64,000 nucleotides of DNA from Heliocidaris erythrogramma (GCA_025617745.1 CM046859.1:22692006-22756005); one strand, 5' to 3'; shown: positions 24,944-37,647, counted from the first letter of the stretch. Notes: generated by a model from the sequence alone, not told the origin. Numbers and translations are program-made.

Positions 24944-27900
24944 GATAAGATATAAAGGCTGAAAAGGGAAAATCATGAGAAGGAAAATACTGAAGAATAA
25001 GAGATGCGGAAGATCTATTCCAAATAAATGATATTATACCTGCATGTTTGGTTATATGTTTCTGTATATGTGCGTATTGATCGTAACGCTATTACTATGG
25101 GGCATACATATTGTACGTTACCATAATTATAGCAATTATAATGATGCTTTATTTTTTTTATGCTATATATGATGCTTTTCATAAACTGATCCTCATTTTA
25201 CATATTTTTGAACGTGTATTCCTTTATTAATATTATCTTGATAATAATAAGCAAACGCTTGCCAGTTTAGCTATATACTCACTTCTGTAAGAATTTACTT
25301 GCAACTTTCGATAATTGAAAATCTGATATAGACATACTCTTTTTTGACTGGCGGTGAAAAAACAGATAATTTCGTCACTATAAAGTGACCATGGTAAAAA
25401 CATGTGACTTATTGTGCATCGGCTTATTTGCATGGGGTCATTGTTAAAAGTAAATATACAGGTAGATACCAGATAAAGTTTCAGTGTTGTCCATGATTAT
25501 TGAACCAGCACAAATATCTCTCCGAAAAATCCCTGGACAGTAACAATTTAGCCAGTTCATTAAGCTGTTGCTATACACTACACAATCATGTGACATAACG
25601 TATAACTTCCATAATACAAAAACTGCAATAAAAAAAGAATAGTTGGATGCATGTTACACAAGGTTTATCTTTGTTGGTTTCTTTATCCTTAAGACGATAT
25701 AGGTCAAAAGATGGGTCTAGAAATGTTCTCGTTTGCAATGAAATATTTTCCTATTATTGATGTATAATTATTGTTTTGATATCTAAATCTAACATTACGT
25801 TTCCCCCATGCGTAGTCGCATATGAACGTACTACTAACTTGTAAAATGTTATGAAAGCTTGTCCTAAACCTCGGACAGGGAGTGGTGTATTCAGAAAATG
25901 ATTTAGAAAGGGGCCCTTCTTTCCCGAGGGCATGGATAAAATGTGACTCGGATTGGATGGACCCCGCAATGCAATAAAGCAAAACTCAATATACATGTGA
26001 GATTTCTTAAGAAAACGTAGACAAGTTAAAGGCGATTTGTAATGATGATTTCTATATACTATTGTGTCATCAAAGTTGCATGCATAAAAAATGAGGCACT
26101 TGAAACAAGTCTATATCGGGACAGTAATGGACTTCAGAAATACCGTAAAATGTAATGTGGTTTGCCTTTTAAGAGAAAGGTAAATATCACATAAACTATC
26201 TACATATTTCTGCTAGATAAATACGGTAGCACTGAAATCCAATTACGTCATCCAGAATATTCTTATAGTCAATATTTAATGATTGTGCCAGTACCATGCA
26301 GCAGCAGTCGAACATCAGAAACAAATTCAGGATCGAAATGTGCTTATTTATTGCGCGATAAAGCTAACAAAGCAATTAGCACGAGAACATAATATTTTAA
26401 CGAGTTTATGACAGTGATAAATCAACATACGATATTAGTCTCGTATGACGTAAAAGCGAGCAATAAAGTCTCAGCTACAACAACACATAAACTTATATTT
26501 GCTTGGTAATGTTGAAGCATAACTGAATATCAGTGTGTTTACGAAATTTCATTCTATTGTTATACATGATGATCATTAGTTTGTTTACCTTTATACAGCT
26601 GATATCACGTGACCCATATACTATAACTCCCATGCACAAAAGTATTTACAACAACAGCTCTTTTATGTTTCACCCTTTTTTTTAATGAATTTCTTACATT
26701 GTGTAAGCTATGCCTTTTACCCCATCTTCTCCTTTTCCTTTTATGTTGACTGAGCAATTGTTGTTTATGCCTGTACTTTCATTTATTATTTTATCATATT
26801 TTCCTATTCTTCAATACGCTTTCCTTATAAACAGTCTTGCGCGATTTGTTGCGCCATATCTGTCACGGAAACAAATTTAATTGTTTATCTGAATCGATTC
26901 GACTATAATTATGTGTAATACTAGTAAACACGCTGATATTTTAACGGATTTAAATAATTTCAGCATTCGGCGAGAATTCTTTGCATGAATTTTCTCAATG
27001 CACCAAAAGCATTTGAAAACAAACAAACAAGGCTTCAAATTTGACACGATATTGAATTTCATCATGTTCATGAATACTTTTTGATAAAATTGAAATATTG
27101 GGTGGCGCCGGGTCTATTATTTTAGGCGGGTGTGGAACCGTTTGTGCATGCATGCGCTCAATGCAACATGAGCCATGAAGTATAGCGTGTTTGCGTTTTG
27201 GATGGCAAATTTCGTGATATGGAACGCCAACTGTCAAACGCAAAACTTACCAATCTCTCTCCACAACCCCCCCCCCCCCCCCACTCCCACCCCCCGGTTT
27301 CTCACCCCATATATGCAAAGAATTGCATCCACAACTGTAAAGAGATGTAGTGAAAGGGTACTGTCCTTACAAGGATGGCACTTCCCGACTCCAAGTATGC
27401 CTATATATAGTGGGTTTTTTTTTTTTTTTTTTATAGAAGATTGTTTAATTGCCAGGAAATAAATCATACCGTATAGAATCTGTCGCACTGTCATCCATGC
27501 AAAAAGATAAAGCGACAGAGAGAGAGAGAGAAAAAAAAAAGGTGTTACCCTGTACATATAGGCCCTTGTGAGTTATAAAATACCAAAGGGAGGCCATGTA
27601 AAGATGGAAAGGGGGAAGGGCACTTTGCATTTGACCCTTTTAATTCTTAGGTCTCCATGCTACGTCTTTCCACTCACATATACATTCACCCTCCAGATTC
27701 TACTTCTATCACTATGGCTTTATGCTACTGCCTTCCTTATAATCAACTTCTAAGCGCGTGCTCATACAGACGATAAAGCTGTTCGGGGCTACACCTTTTC
27801 GTACTTAGAAGTTTGCCCAACACGCCATGTAAATATTTCAGTGAGTGCAATGTATGTATGCATAAAGAATGCTGTAAAGCAGGACGGAATGTGACCCCAA

Positions 27901-28135
27901 AATGATTCCGTGTTCTATACATACTTCGGCATAACGTATACTATTCTTGATTTCCGTCAAAACATACAAAGTATGATCAAAGAGTATTGTGTATCACCTC
28001 CGGCAACATCCGCTATTGATGTTATCACAATGATGGAATTACAGGTATTAGGTATTGACACCTAGGGTTTTATGCAGAAAAACGCGTTTTTGTAAGATAT
28101 ACTCTATAACTTATCGTCTCTCTTCATATGTTTTT
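24944..28135. other. Unassigned AT-rich sequence
   Basis: Holds C runs at 27268-27296, a T18 run at about 27414-27432 and a GA/A tract at 27518-27540. All open frames are short and unsupported. Nothing recognised as exon or RNA gene. Confidence 0.4.
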
Positions 28136-28650
28136 CATATCAAGATGAAGCAAATTGCAAATATGCTAAATTTGCTAACAGATTTTGAAAAATGTTTTGG
28201 TTGTAAACATAGTTCAATCTCTAACCAGTTTCTGAACTATGTAATTCTTTGTACAAAGTTTTTTTTTATCTATCGATGTAAATTTCAAGAAACAAAACCT
28301 TCCATACAAAACTGGAGGAAATTTATCAATGACAAACAACCTACGGAATATTATATTGCTTGCAAAAACAAATCAACAGACAGGTATAAATTAAAATGGG
28401 AAAAAAAAATGTTGGTAAAAATCTGTTCTTTTTTTTGCCATCTACTTGGAGATCTATGTCTTGTTATAAACTTGCTTATCCTATATACATGTACATATTC
28501 TGTTGCATAAAAAGTTTATAGACTGATCTCTACATTGTCGTTTTATCTCGAGATACTATTGTTTTATTTCTGATTGCTGTACATGCTTTGACATGATTGA
28601 AATTGTTGTCTTCTTTACATTAATAATAATAACAACGACAATAAAAATCT
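28136..28650 (+). pseudogene. 3' end of a LINE (non-LTR retrotransposon) ORF2, 5'-truncated
   Basis: From about 28145 the plus frame reads through a C-terminal ORF2-like segment: FLNYVILCTKFFFIYRCKF (about 28230-28286), KPSIQNWRKFINDKQ, then EYYIACKN and YKLKWEK. It ends at the stop at 28508-28510. A hydrophobic NYVIL..K..IYRCK block followed by a (T/I)EYYIA..N motif and a KW near the end is typical of the C-terminus of L1-like retrotransposon polyproteins. The reverse-transcriptase domain itself is absent, consistent with 5' truncation on insertion. The 3' untranslated part ends around 28620-28650 in AATAATAATAACAACGACAA and AATAAA. Dead copy. The family within the LINE clade is not determined. 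Confidence 0.65.
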
Positions 28651-29360
28651 TCTCTCTGCTAAAATGATTCGATGGCTAGGGAAACGTCTAAAATGTCTTC
28701 AAATAATAATAGTGTTATGGTTTCTTCTTTTTCCCCCTTCCCATCTTCTTTAATAGATAAATGATTTCTCTGCTTTGCAAAGATCTACTCGGATAGGAGG
28801 CAATCATAAGTTTAACTCATGTTGGTCGCGGAAAGGGAATTGGAATGAAGGTTGTTGGATTTGGACACTGCGACTTATGATGATAAATGTTTCTTATAAA
28901 GCGCCATACCATAAAGACTGACCAAAGCGTTTACAGTATTGTTCCACTTGATACACGATGTGTTTTCTTGTTTCTTCCATGTTTCAGCTTAAAAAGAATG
29001 TTGAGTTCTGGTAAAAGTACCAAATAATTTGTGAGTTTTCTAATCCTTTTTATGTCTCAGTTTAGAAAAGAGTATCGCCGTAGAAATGTCCCCTGAAAAG
29101 GATTATTCTTTAACTCCTATCTTATTCGAAATATGGCCCCCTAAAATATAGCTGAAATGTTTGGCCCGAACTTTCATGCCATATGCGTGTGTAGTCCCGT
29201 TTACCCATTCCTGTGTGCAGTGCATGTGCCTCTCAGCAAGATTGAGTGAATCTCTTCTCATTTTGTTGATTCCCAAACGTTACAGCACACCCATTCCTAT
29301 TTACTATATAATGAACCTTTCCCAATTGCTTCCAGCCAGTTTCTTTCACAGTGTAATCGT
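28651..29360. other. Unassigned sequence
   Basis: No repeat family or gene recognised. The weak phrase CCCGAACTTTCATGCC near 29164 has diverged parallels at 43430-43445 and 49410-49428. Confidence 0.35.
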
Positions 29361-29367
29361 ATGATCC

Positions 29368-29505
29368 GGGGAGCGTTTCATCAAGTGTTTTGTCAGTGAT
29401 TTTCACCGACAACTGTTATAAATTGCTGAAATCCTTGCATCTGATTGGCTGAGAACAAATTTGTCGGTAAAAATCACTGACAAAATTCTTCATGAAATGC
29501 TCCCC
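29368..29505. mobile_element. Palindromic MITE, family GGGGAGCGTTTCATCAA, copy 1
   Basis: A 138-bp hairpin-like element. GGGGAGCGTTTCATCAAG at the left pairs with CTTCATGAAATGCTCCCC at the right. The inner arms TTTTGTCAGTGATTTTCACC and GGTAAAAATCACTGACAAAA also pair. The centre carries CATCTGATTGGCTGAGA. Homologous to 29546-29697 and 52608-52749. Confidence 0.85.
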
Positions 29506-29545
29506 AGAACTCAACTTTATCTCTAAACATAAGAGAAAAATTATG

Positions 29546-29697
29546 CAGGGGAGCGTTTCATGAAAGGAAGTTGTCTGATATTTTATCCGACAACTGTTAT
29601 AAGCTACTGAAATCCTTGCATCTGATTGGCTGAGAGCAAATTTGTCGGATAAAATATCTGACAAGTCCTTTCATGAAACGCCCCCAGGGCTTTAGCT
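29546..29697. mobile_element. Palindromic MITE, same family, copy 2
   Basis: Arms CAGGGGAGCGTTTCATGAAA and TTTCATGAAACGCCCCCAG, with the same central CATCTGATTGGCTGAGAGC. The stem word is TTGTCTGATATTTTATCC instead of TTGTCAGTGATTTTCACC, with matching changes in both arms. It therefore belongs to a distinct subfamily that kept self-complementarity. Confidence 0.85.
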
Positions 29698-29754
29698 GAA
29701 CTCCGTCTACGCCGAAGCTCATCACAGTGCAATTGGGGCACTGGTCATTATTAC

Positions 29755-29932
29755 GGGGAGCATGTGGGGGAGGTCGCATCTTCTTTCCACCTTTCCCTCT
29801 TCCTTTCCCTCTTCCTTTCTCTTCTTTCCTCCTTCCATTTCCGTCCCTTTTTTTCCTTTTTCTCACCATTCGATGGTGAGCTGAGAGGGGGCGGCACGTG
29901 CCCCGTGCCCCACCCCCTCAGCTACGCCACTG
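29755..29932. mobile_element. Possible DNA-transposon end with CT-rich interior
   Basis: Ends in GGCGGCACGTGCCCCGTGCC and GCTACGCCACTG (29921-29932). Read on the minus strand this is CAGTGGCGTAGC, a type of terminus common in hAT-like elements. The opposite end is unclear. 29785-29860 is CT-rich. Confidence 0.35.
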
Positions 29933-30311
29933 TGTATAACTATGGGGTTTTATTACAACTCCATTCGTTGTGTAATGGTAAAGTCAGGATTATCTTCTCC
30001 CGAAAAATCTGTTGGTTTTGATGTCTGCTGGTCGAATCACTGATCGTGTAAATAGATTATACATTTGATTTGCGCGCTATAGTACATTGTTGTAAATCAA
30101 TACAGAATTCAACGTCACCACAAGGCTGTCTAATATTGATTATTTCTTTTGTTTAGAAAGTATTTACTAGGATGACCCCGTTTTGGTGTGTATGGTTTCA
30201 ATAGCACGAGCAAATTACAAGGGGAGAGTTCGAAGAGAATAGTGATGAGGTTGAAATGAAGAGGGGTATCGAATGAAAGACTCATTTGGTACAAAAGTGC
30301 ATCATATGGAG

Positions 30312-30360
30312 TGAGAGAGAGAGAGGGGGGGGGGGGGAGAGAGAGAGAGGGGGGGGGGGG
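30312..30360. repeat. Alternating (GA)n and poly-G blocks
   Basis: GAGAGA, about 12 G, GAGAGA, about 12 G in succession, which is potential G-quadruplex sequence. Confidence 0.95.
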
Positions 30361-31900
30361 CTAGGGATCCGCTATGGAAGAACTGAAACCACGCAAGAAA
30401 AATCAAGCAATATTATTTCCCACCTTCAAATCTCTACCATTCAGTTCTTTTCCTCATATCAGACACTTCTTTTTCACATAATAATATTTATGCCATACGT
30501 TATACCACGTGGATATTAAATGCATGCAGTGGAACATTACAGAGAAACGCAGTGAAAATGAGCGTATCATCGTTTATTCTGTGTCGTGTTATTCCACATT
30601 AGAAAGTAATCTGATGACACGATTCCATTTCCTCTTGGTTATGATCGAGGTATAATTGAAACTGTCTTCTACAATCGTCATCGGTATTATTAGAACGAGG
30701 CGAAATTGAGGTCAAACAGCTTGGACAAGTCAAAAGCAATTAAAAGCGCCGGTAAACGGTTAATCTCACGGTGTTGTTTTTTAGAAGAATAGCAACAAAT
30801 TGTATCTTTCCTGTCGATATGTCTGACTTGATTGTGAACTGTGAAGAGCTTTTCTATCCTGGTGAATGTGTATCAAAGTTTAATGTGAACTGAAAAAAAT
30901 CGCAAGCAGTGAATTAGTGAATATGTTTGCGTTTTATCCATAAATGCAAATGATAAAAGGAAGAAATGATGGTACCGTGCTATAAATTCTAGTGTTGGCA
31001 TTATACAGACACCTTGTATTTCCTGCAGATAAATAGGAAGAGGAATCAAGACATATAGAATAAGAAGAAACAGTGGAAGAAGAAAAATTAAGAAGAAGAA
31101 GGGGAGGGAAGAACAGAATGAGGAGAAGAAGAAGCGATGTAAGATTTAAAAAAAAAACAATGAACAAGGAAAACAGTCAATCTTCAAAGGTCATGTGTTT
31201 TTTTATAAGTAAAAAAAAGTATAAAATCATCATGTATTGGGTTTCGAAAGCATGCAATATATATAGTACATGGTTTGTGCAGTCTCTCTCGCTACATGTA
31301 TATTTGCTATCAGTCAAGGTCGTACACAAGTTGGTGAAACCTTTTACGATACACACGACAGTGGCTTTGTGCCAAGTTATCCGTGTAATTAACATGCCCC
31401 TTGTTTAGGTTTTATTGAATTATTCATTTTTAGGATTACTCACTGTGATTTTTTTCCTCGATTGTAATCACATTCTGAAAGAAGGTAAGGGTTCCGCGAA
31501 TATCTTTCCTCTTCAAGTATTTCATCATTGCTAAAATATATTAAGAAGACAAAAAGAGAGACAGAAAAAACAAAGAAGGAAAAGAAGGAATAGAAGGTAG
31601 AGGAATTATAAGAAAAGAGAGGAGCTGATAAATAGTAAGAAAGTACAAAGGTATTTTTTTCAGAACCCCCCTAAACATACGTTTGTTCATTAAGAGAGTG
31701 GATACGTTTGAGGTGCTGAAATATAAAATGAGAAAGATAGAAAGATAGAGGAATAAAGAGCTGAGCAATACAAGTGAGAGAAAGATTAGGCGGTAGAAAT
31801 GGCCTGGATGAAAGAAAGAGCTAAATGGTATTTAATATGAGAGAGGAAGAGGAGAGAAAGATAAAAAATTGGAAATAAAGAATATATTCATGTACACGTA
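30361..31900. other. Unassigned AT-rich sequence with purine-rich patches
   Basis: Polypurine stretch 31040-31135 (GAAGAAGAAGG type) and 31540-31800 (AAGAGAGA type). Frames there are Lys/Arg/Glu or Phe/Leu/Ser-biased shadows. Confidence 0.4.
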
Positions 31901-31907
31901 TATAATT

Positions 31908-32058
31908 ATAAGAGAGAGAGATGGGAGAGAGACCGCGAGTGATGGAGAGGGGAGAGGGGAGGGGAAGTGGACGGGGAGGTGGGGAGAGAATGAGGTAGAG
32001 AGAGGGAGGGGGGGGGGGGGTAGAGAGAGAGAGAAAGGGAGAGAGAAAGAGAGAAGTA
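31908..32058. repeat. GA/GGGA purine tract with G11 run
   Basis: Almost pure purine for about 150 bp, including a G run at about 32008-32019. Confidence 0.9.
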
Positions 32059-32059
32059 T

Positions 32060-33857
32060 ATGAAGCTAATCAATACAGATGCACATTAACAGCCTGAAGG
32101 CAGTGCACACGCTTGCACATGCACTATCGTTAAAGCATTTCAGATCTCAATTTGAACAAAAATGAATACTTTCAATATTCTGCAACTTCACAGTTATAAC
32201 ATCTACAGTCATTAAAAACAGCTGTTTTTATATTACATCACTTGACCTCGGCTTTCAAAAGTGGGGGCTCTCCCCTTATACAACTACTGAATAAAAATTA
32301 CAAAAAGTTGTTATACGTAAAAGGGAATAACTCCGATTTCACATACTATATGAACATAATAAAGATATACATGTATGTCTGCCAATTGACTAGTAATTAA
32401 GAAATCCTCGTACAGTTTTGATTTGTTTGTGTTCAGATTACTACATGATTTTTTTGTGATGTAATCATGTAACAGCGACATGACTTATCAAATGTTTGAT
32501 GATTAGCTCTAGGATTTTGAGAAATATTGAAAGGATAAGTTCTATCAATATGCTTTTTAGTCATTTTCTATATAATTTTTTGATTGCGTGACGGTTGAAT
32601 CGTGTTGTAACAATTCAAATCATTTTATTGTCTACTAATGTATTGGAAAGTTTCATATTCAAAGTGAAACGTTTCATTCTTAAACCATGGGTGCATTCCA
32701 GCAGGACTTTCGTTGAGCATGGTCAGTTCTGTTGGACTCGCAATTAAAGGACAATTAACCCCACGTGATATTCTAGATGCACCTATTGTCTGCTACGTCT
32801 TTCCATGGAGGCTGCCATTTTGTGCATGACACGGATCATTAGGTACCATATGCATTGATAATAGCCTACCTTTACAACATATACGTCGCTTTGTTCTGAT
32901 TGTATTACGATTGTTATTGGCCATGGGCCTAGATAATTGACGACCCATGAGTTCTAATAGCCATCCTGTAAAGCAGATTCCTCGCTTTGTTTTGGTATTG
33001 TTACGATTGTCTCCGTCCTTGACGTCAATTCTCCGTCCTTGACGTATATTTTTTATGAAGTATATTTTTTATGAACAAATTAAGACCTTTTAAAAAATAT
33101 ATAAAACTAAACTTACATTTCAGAATATGTGACTTTATCTAATATATATTTGTCCTCTAAAAATCAATTACAAGTTAACGATGAAGGAAATTTTACTTGG
33201 GATGAAAAATATGTTCGTGTACACATAAAGTAATGGCAGCCCCCTTATTATTGCTAGCAGACGATAACTTGGCTGGAAAATAGTGATTTATATCTATATC
33301 CTGTGTTTTTACATGAAATTGCATGTATCAAATAAGAGGCATATACTACACCATTCAAAATAAGCTAATTCATACGCTGAGGTTAATTTCCCTTTAACAA
33401 GACATGCAAGACGGGTTTATACAATCGCAAAGTTGTAATAAATACTGAGTAACACAGAGGATTTAAATACTCTTTCGCGGCGTTTGTTGAATTTGAACAT
33501 GATAAATGATAGATGAAGATCCGTGCTCAACAGAAACTGTCAGTCGAATATCCCGAATGTTCTACATGGAATGTTCTATGGACGTTGTGTCTAGTAACCA
33601 ATATCTCATTTCAGTTTAAATGTGGAGATAGCGCTTTTTGCTACCCACTGTCCTGAGTACTTGTGACTAACGCCATATAGTAATTTGTTACTCTTCAAAA
33701 GAGTAATTTCTCTGGGGAGCGGGGAAAGACGAAGGCACAGACTTGGCATCGGAACAAGCAAAGAGTAAAATTCAAATTAGATAATATCTTATGTCTAAGG
33801 AAGGAACAACAATAGAGCATCGCACGTAGTCAGAGGAGTATCCATACATTGATAAAC
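32060..33857. other. AT-rich unassigned sequence with a small tandem duplication
   Basis: CTCCGTCCTTGACGT is duplicated at about 33009 and 33030, and ATGAAGTATATTTTTTATGA follows. No gene recognised. Confidence 0.4.
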
Positions 33858-35210
33858 GGGGGGGGGGGGGGGGGGTGGAAAGCCCGAATGGAGAGGGCGT
33901 GGATCTCCTGCCCGGTAGCCATAGACCATGTGTAATTTTATTTTATTTTTATTTTTTTTAGGGGGAGGGGCGCGAGACGTTCACCCTATATATTCTGGTT
34001 ACTCAACACAGTCATGCATGTAGAGGAAGATAGAAAGTGAATGCACACAAGTTGATACCGGAAAAAAATTCTCTTCTGCTGTTGTGGCAAATATATATTT
34101 TGCTTTGTTAGGAATAGTTTAAGACAGAATTTATTATGGAATCTGACAACTCGTAATCGACTTTGATAAACCATTTCTCAGGCCTCATAAATGACTCCGA
34201 ACAAAAGAATGGTTGGAACTCCTGCTTGGCATTGATCGTTTTTATATCATGGCATCGGAATTGATAAATTAAAACGTCATTAGAAAAAGGGTCTTAGATA
34301 TTTGAAAAGAGAGAGTTGACGTATTTTTGCGAATGATTTATGCAGCCGCCTTTGCTGCACGTTGATATGCATATATATACTAAGTCGCTGCTAAAATCAT
34401 GAACAGTTTTGTTCAAAAACGTTTTTTTAAATCTTGCTCATATTGTGAATTATGTGCCTATTCATAAAGTATTTCATTTATTTGTTATCATTTCGATAAA
34501 GGATTTGTTTCAAAATATATTATTTAAAAAAAAAAAAAAAATCGTTTTTCAATTATAGCTAATTTGTACAGTTGGATTTTTAGGAATTGTTAAATATTTT
34601 TGTTATTTCATGGTTTTGTTTGTTTATTTGTTGTTGTTTGTTTGTTTTTTGTTTGTTTTTTGAGGGGGGTGGGTGGTCATAGCATAAAAAGTCTTGAGTG
34701 GCTCTTCATTCCGCACAAATTCATTTTAAATCTGATTACTCTAATGCAAGCCTGGTTACTATTAAACACGGAAATAGAACTTAATATATCCTGCTCTAGA
34801 AAGATGTGTATGGTTAAGAATAAAGATATTATTAATCGACGAGCAGTGAACTGAATTAGGTAAATTTCTACAGCCATTTCCTCTCACAAAAGAGGCGACC
34901 CAGATACATAATCAGAACAAGCTAGGTCACTTTGTGACAAAAGTGAAATCTAGCTTTAGCTACCTAATCATAAGTAGAATTATCAATACTGAATACAATG
35001 ATGGGATTTGCACCACTGATCAATGTGCATACATGCTGTAATGCGTAGGCCTATAGCTTTAGGAAAATGTGCGGGTTCGCTTTTTAAGGATTATGTTCGG
35101 CCTCGTTTTGAGTTGTATCGTTATTGGTATTAGTAATGTAGTTATTATTAGAGAATAGTAGCAATGACAAAGAAGGGATGTCTTGGACGTCACTAAAAAA
35201 AGTCTCGGAT
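33858..35210. other. Unassigned sequence beginning with G18
   Basis: G run 33858-33875, a TTTTATTTTA tract at 33936-33960, an A16 run near 34527 and a TTTGTTTG tract at 34613-34663. No gene recognised. Confidence 0.4.
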
Positions 35211-35215
35211 ATTCC

Positions 35216-35378
35216 TTACATGCTGGGCAGGGGCCTGGGAGCCGGGGGTGTGCGGGGGGTGCTGCAGCACCCACTGGAAAATTTTTTTCTTTAAAAAGTA
35301 GTTTAAAAGAGAAAAGAGACCCTAAAACGCTCAGGACCTTTGTTTTGGGGCTCACAGCACCCCAGTAACAAAATCGGG
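35216..35378 (+). repeat. Dispersed repeat, copy 1 (inverted relative to 56228-56335)
   Basis: GAGACCCTAAAACGCTCAGG and GGCTCACAGCACCCCAGTAA followed by CAAAATCG are matched by the complement of 56233-56305. Upstream is a C/G-rich hairpin-prone piece (GGGGGTGTGCGGGGGGTGCT then GCAGCACCC). Family unknown, probably a transposon fragment. Confidence 0.65.
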
Positions 35379-35441
35379 TGAGTATTCGCGGTTGAAGTGG
35401 GATTTTGACATGTATAAGTAATTTTTTATCATAATCCTATC

Positions 35442-35504
35442 AGCAGCAGCAGCAGTATATTAGTAGTAGTGGTAGTAGTAGCAGTAGTAGTAGTAGTAGT
35501 ACAT

Positions 35505-35535
<31 letters not shown>

Positions 35536-35561
35536 CAGCAGTAGTAGCAGTAGTAGTAGTA
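35442..35561. repeat. (TAG)n array, left part
   Basis: TAG/CAG trinucleotide repeats interrupted at 35562 by a TIR element and resuming at 36107. Confidence 0.9.
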
Positions 35562-36106
35562 GGGTAGGTGCAGGTAATATGGGACCCTTAAGCTCATTTG
35601 CATAATTTGCATAAAGACAAATAAAGACACACAGAATATACTTTGTTCCCATGAATCAGTAACGACTAGTCTAACTTTTAATGTAAAGAAAACAAAATTA
35701 TCACCAGCCCCCTGTCCATTATATGCAAATTATGACATCATCACCAATAGTCCCATATTACCTGCATGTGCAGGTAATATGGGACCATTAATTAAAGACA
35801 TTAGGTTCACATTAAAACGACTCTATTATGTCTGGTATTTACTTTAAAATGTATAAAAGTCATTAACTGTAAGATGATTTCACATTTTAAGAACCTTTAA
35901 TGAATATGTTGACTTAAAATTATATAATTTATAGATCGTCTGAAGAAAAGTAAACCTGCAGACCAGTCCTATGCCAAGAATAATGCAATGCTTAGGCTTC
36001 CAGCTCAGTGAAATTGACAAAATATGTATGGTTGCTGTGGCTTTTACTGTGAACCTCAGCTCAGGGTCCCATATTACCTGCAGCCCCATATTACCTGCAC
36101 CTACCC
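35562..36106. mobile_element. TIR element inserted in the (TAG)n array
   Basis: Ends are inverted repeats: AGGGTAGGTGCAGGTAATAT at about 35562-35581 and its complement at about 36087-36106. The word GCAGGTAATATGGG or its complement occurs five times: both ends, once near the right end at 36066-36080, and twice as a perfect central palindrome (35751-35784). The element may therefore be two units fused head to head or one inserted beside another. TAG repeats flank both sides, so the target duplication cannot be read. No coding capacity. Confidence 0.75.
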
Positions 36107-36137
<31 letters not shown>

Positions 36138-36183
36138 GGTGGCAGTAGTATTAGAGTAGTAACAGCAGAAGTAGTAGTAGAAG
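36107..36183. repeat. (TAG)n array, right part, with 63-bp inverted match to 37553-37615
   Basis: Contains five GTG units, a TATTAGAG interruption and AACAGCAG. Positions 36121-36183 are the exact reverse complement of 37553-37615. Confidence 0.9.
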
Positions 36184-36322
36184 TTTTTTTTTTATACTAA
36201 TACCAATCAAACGTGCCTAAAACACAAAATTTAGTTGGTATATAAAAGAAACAAATTTTCTCTGCTGCAACATCAAGACTAGCTTTGTTAATAAACGGTT
36301 TCGATATTATTACTCTAGTTTT

Positions 36323-36430
36323 TTGTAGAGCTCCGGGAGCTGTTATTATTGCAGAGTTCATTTCAAGGAATAAATCCTGCATGTTCCCATTTATCACGTG
36401 GGTGGAGAGCGACAACTTTAGATAAATGCT
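36323..36430 (-). mobile_element. SINE core fragment
   Basis: GTGGGTGGAGAGCGACAACT then TAGATAAATGCTTGTCTAAGG aligns with the core of the tRNA-derived SINE family. The preceding TTCAAGGAATAAATCCTGC matches 10049-10070 in the copy at 9958-10232. No promoter part is retained. Confidence 0.55.
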
Positions 36431-36589
36431 TGTCTAAGGACATGTTCTCATTTTTTCCCTTCATTTTGTTCGTCTACTTTTCACATTTTAATTCTTTTCT
36501 TTTGTCCTTTACCTTGTTCCAGATTTTTTCTCCTTTTGCTGTGCCTGACTTTTCTATATTTTACTATCATTTTATGTTTTATTTAGTTT

Positions 36590-36880
36590 TACATAATAAT
36601 AATAATAATAATACCTGGCATTTATAACGCGCCTTTCCCAAAGTGGCCCAAAGCGCTAGATATATATTATTACCCCGGTCATGGGATTCTAGCACGCCCG
36701 CACACAATGTATGCACATTCTCCACTCCCTGGGGAGCATTCCAGCCAGTCGCCTGTTTCCAAGCGCGCACATGCTAAGCAAACGACATTAACTTTCGCCA
36801 TCCTACCGGGTACCCATTTAACACCTGGGTGGAGAGTGGCAAATGTAGATTAACGTCTTGCCAAAGGACGCTAGTTAAAC
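36590..36880 (-). mobile_element. tRNA-derived SINE, minus orientation, 5'-truncated
   Basis: On the minus strand it reads GTCCTTTGGCAAGACGTTAA, CATTTGCCACTCTCCACCCA, GGTACCCGGTAGGATGG, AGCGCTTTGGGCCACTTTGG and GCGCGTTATAAATGCCAGG. It ends in an (ATT)n tail (36596-36613 on the plus strand as AATAATAAT). AGCGCTTTGG...TATAAATGCC followed by ATT repeats is the usual 3' end of this SINE type. The A and B boxes are missing. Confidence 0.75.
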
Positions 36881-37180
36881 CGGGCATAAATTTTCGCCTT
36901 TCCTCTGTTGTCAGGGTTGTTGAATAATTAAATAGATACTTGGAATTTGTATCAAGATTAGTGACAAGAGCGTCCATCAATCTCAACGAATAGGAGGGGG
37001 GAACGCAATTATTGCCAGCATGGTTATTAAGGGGCAACTGCTCCCCACCCCCATCCCCGGTTCAAAATCCAGTCAATGTCAAACAAAACATTCAGATGCG
37101 TCTTGCCATCACTTCAAGAAACACGATTCCATGTTCAAGTTTGATTGCATGTCAGCGTTGCCTTTCCATAAAAGGCTTAT

Positions 37181-37261
37181 TTCTACTACTACTACTACTA
37201 CTATTACTACTACTATTACTACTACTACTACTACTACTTCTACTACTACTACTACTACTAT

Positions 37262-37295
<34 letters not shown>

Positions 37296-37426
37296 GCTAC
37301 ATCTACTACTACTTCTACTATTACTACTACTACTACTACTACTACTACTAGGCCTACTACTACTACTACTACGACTACAATTACTACTATTACTACTACT
37401 ACTTCTTCTACTCTAATACTACTACC

Positions 37427-37472
<46 letters not shown>

Positions 37473-37490
37473 TTACTACTACTACTACAT

Positions 37491-37526
<36 letters not shown>

Positions 37527-37598
37527 TACGACTACTACTACTACTACTATTACTTCTACTACTACTTCTGCTGTTACTACTCTAATACTACTGCCACC

Positions 37599-37634
<36 letters not shown>

Positions 37635-37647
37635 GCTACTACTGCTG

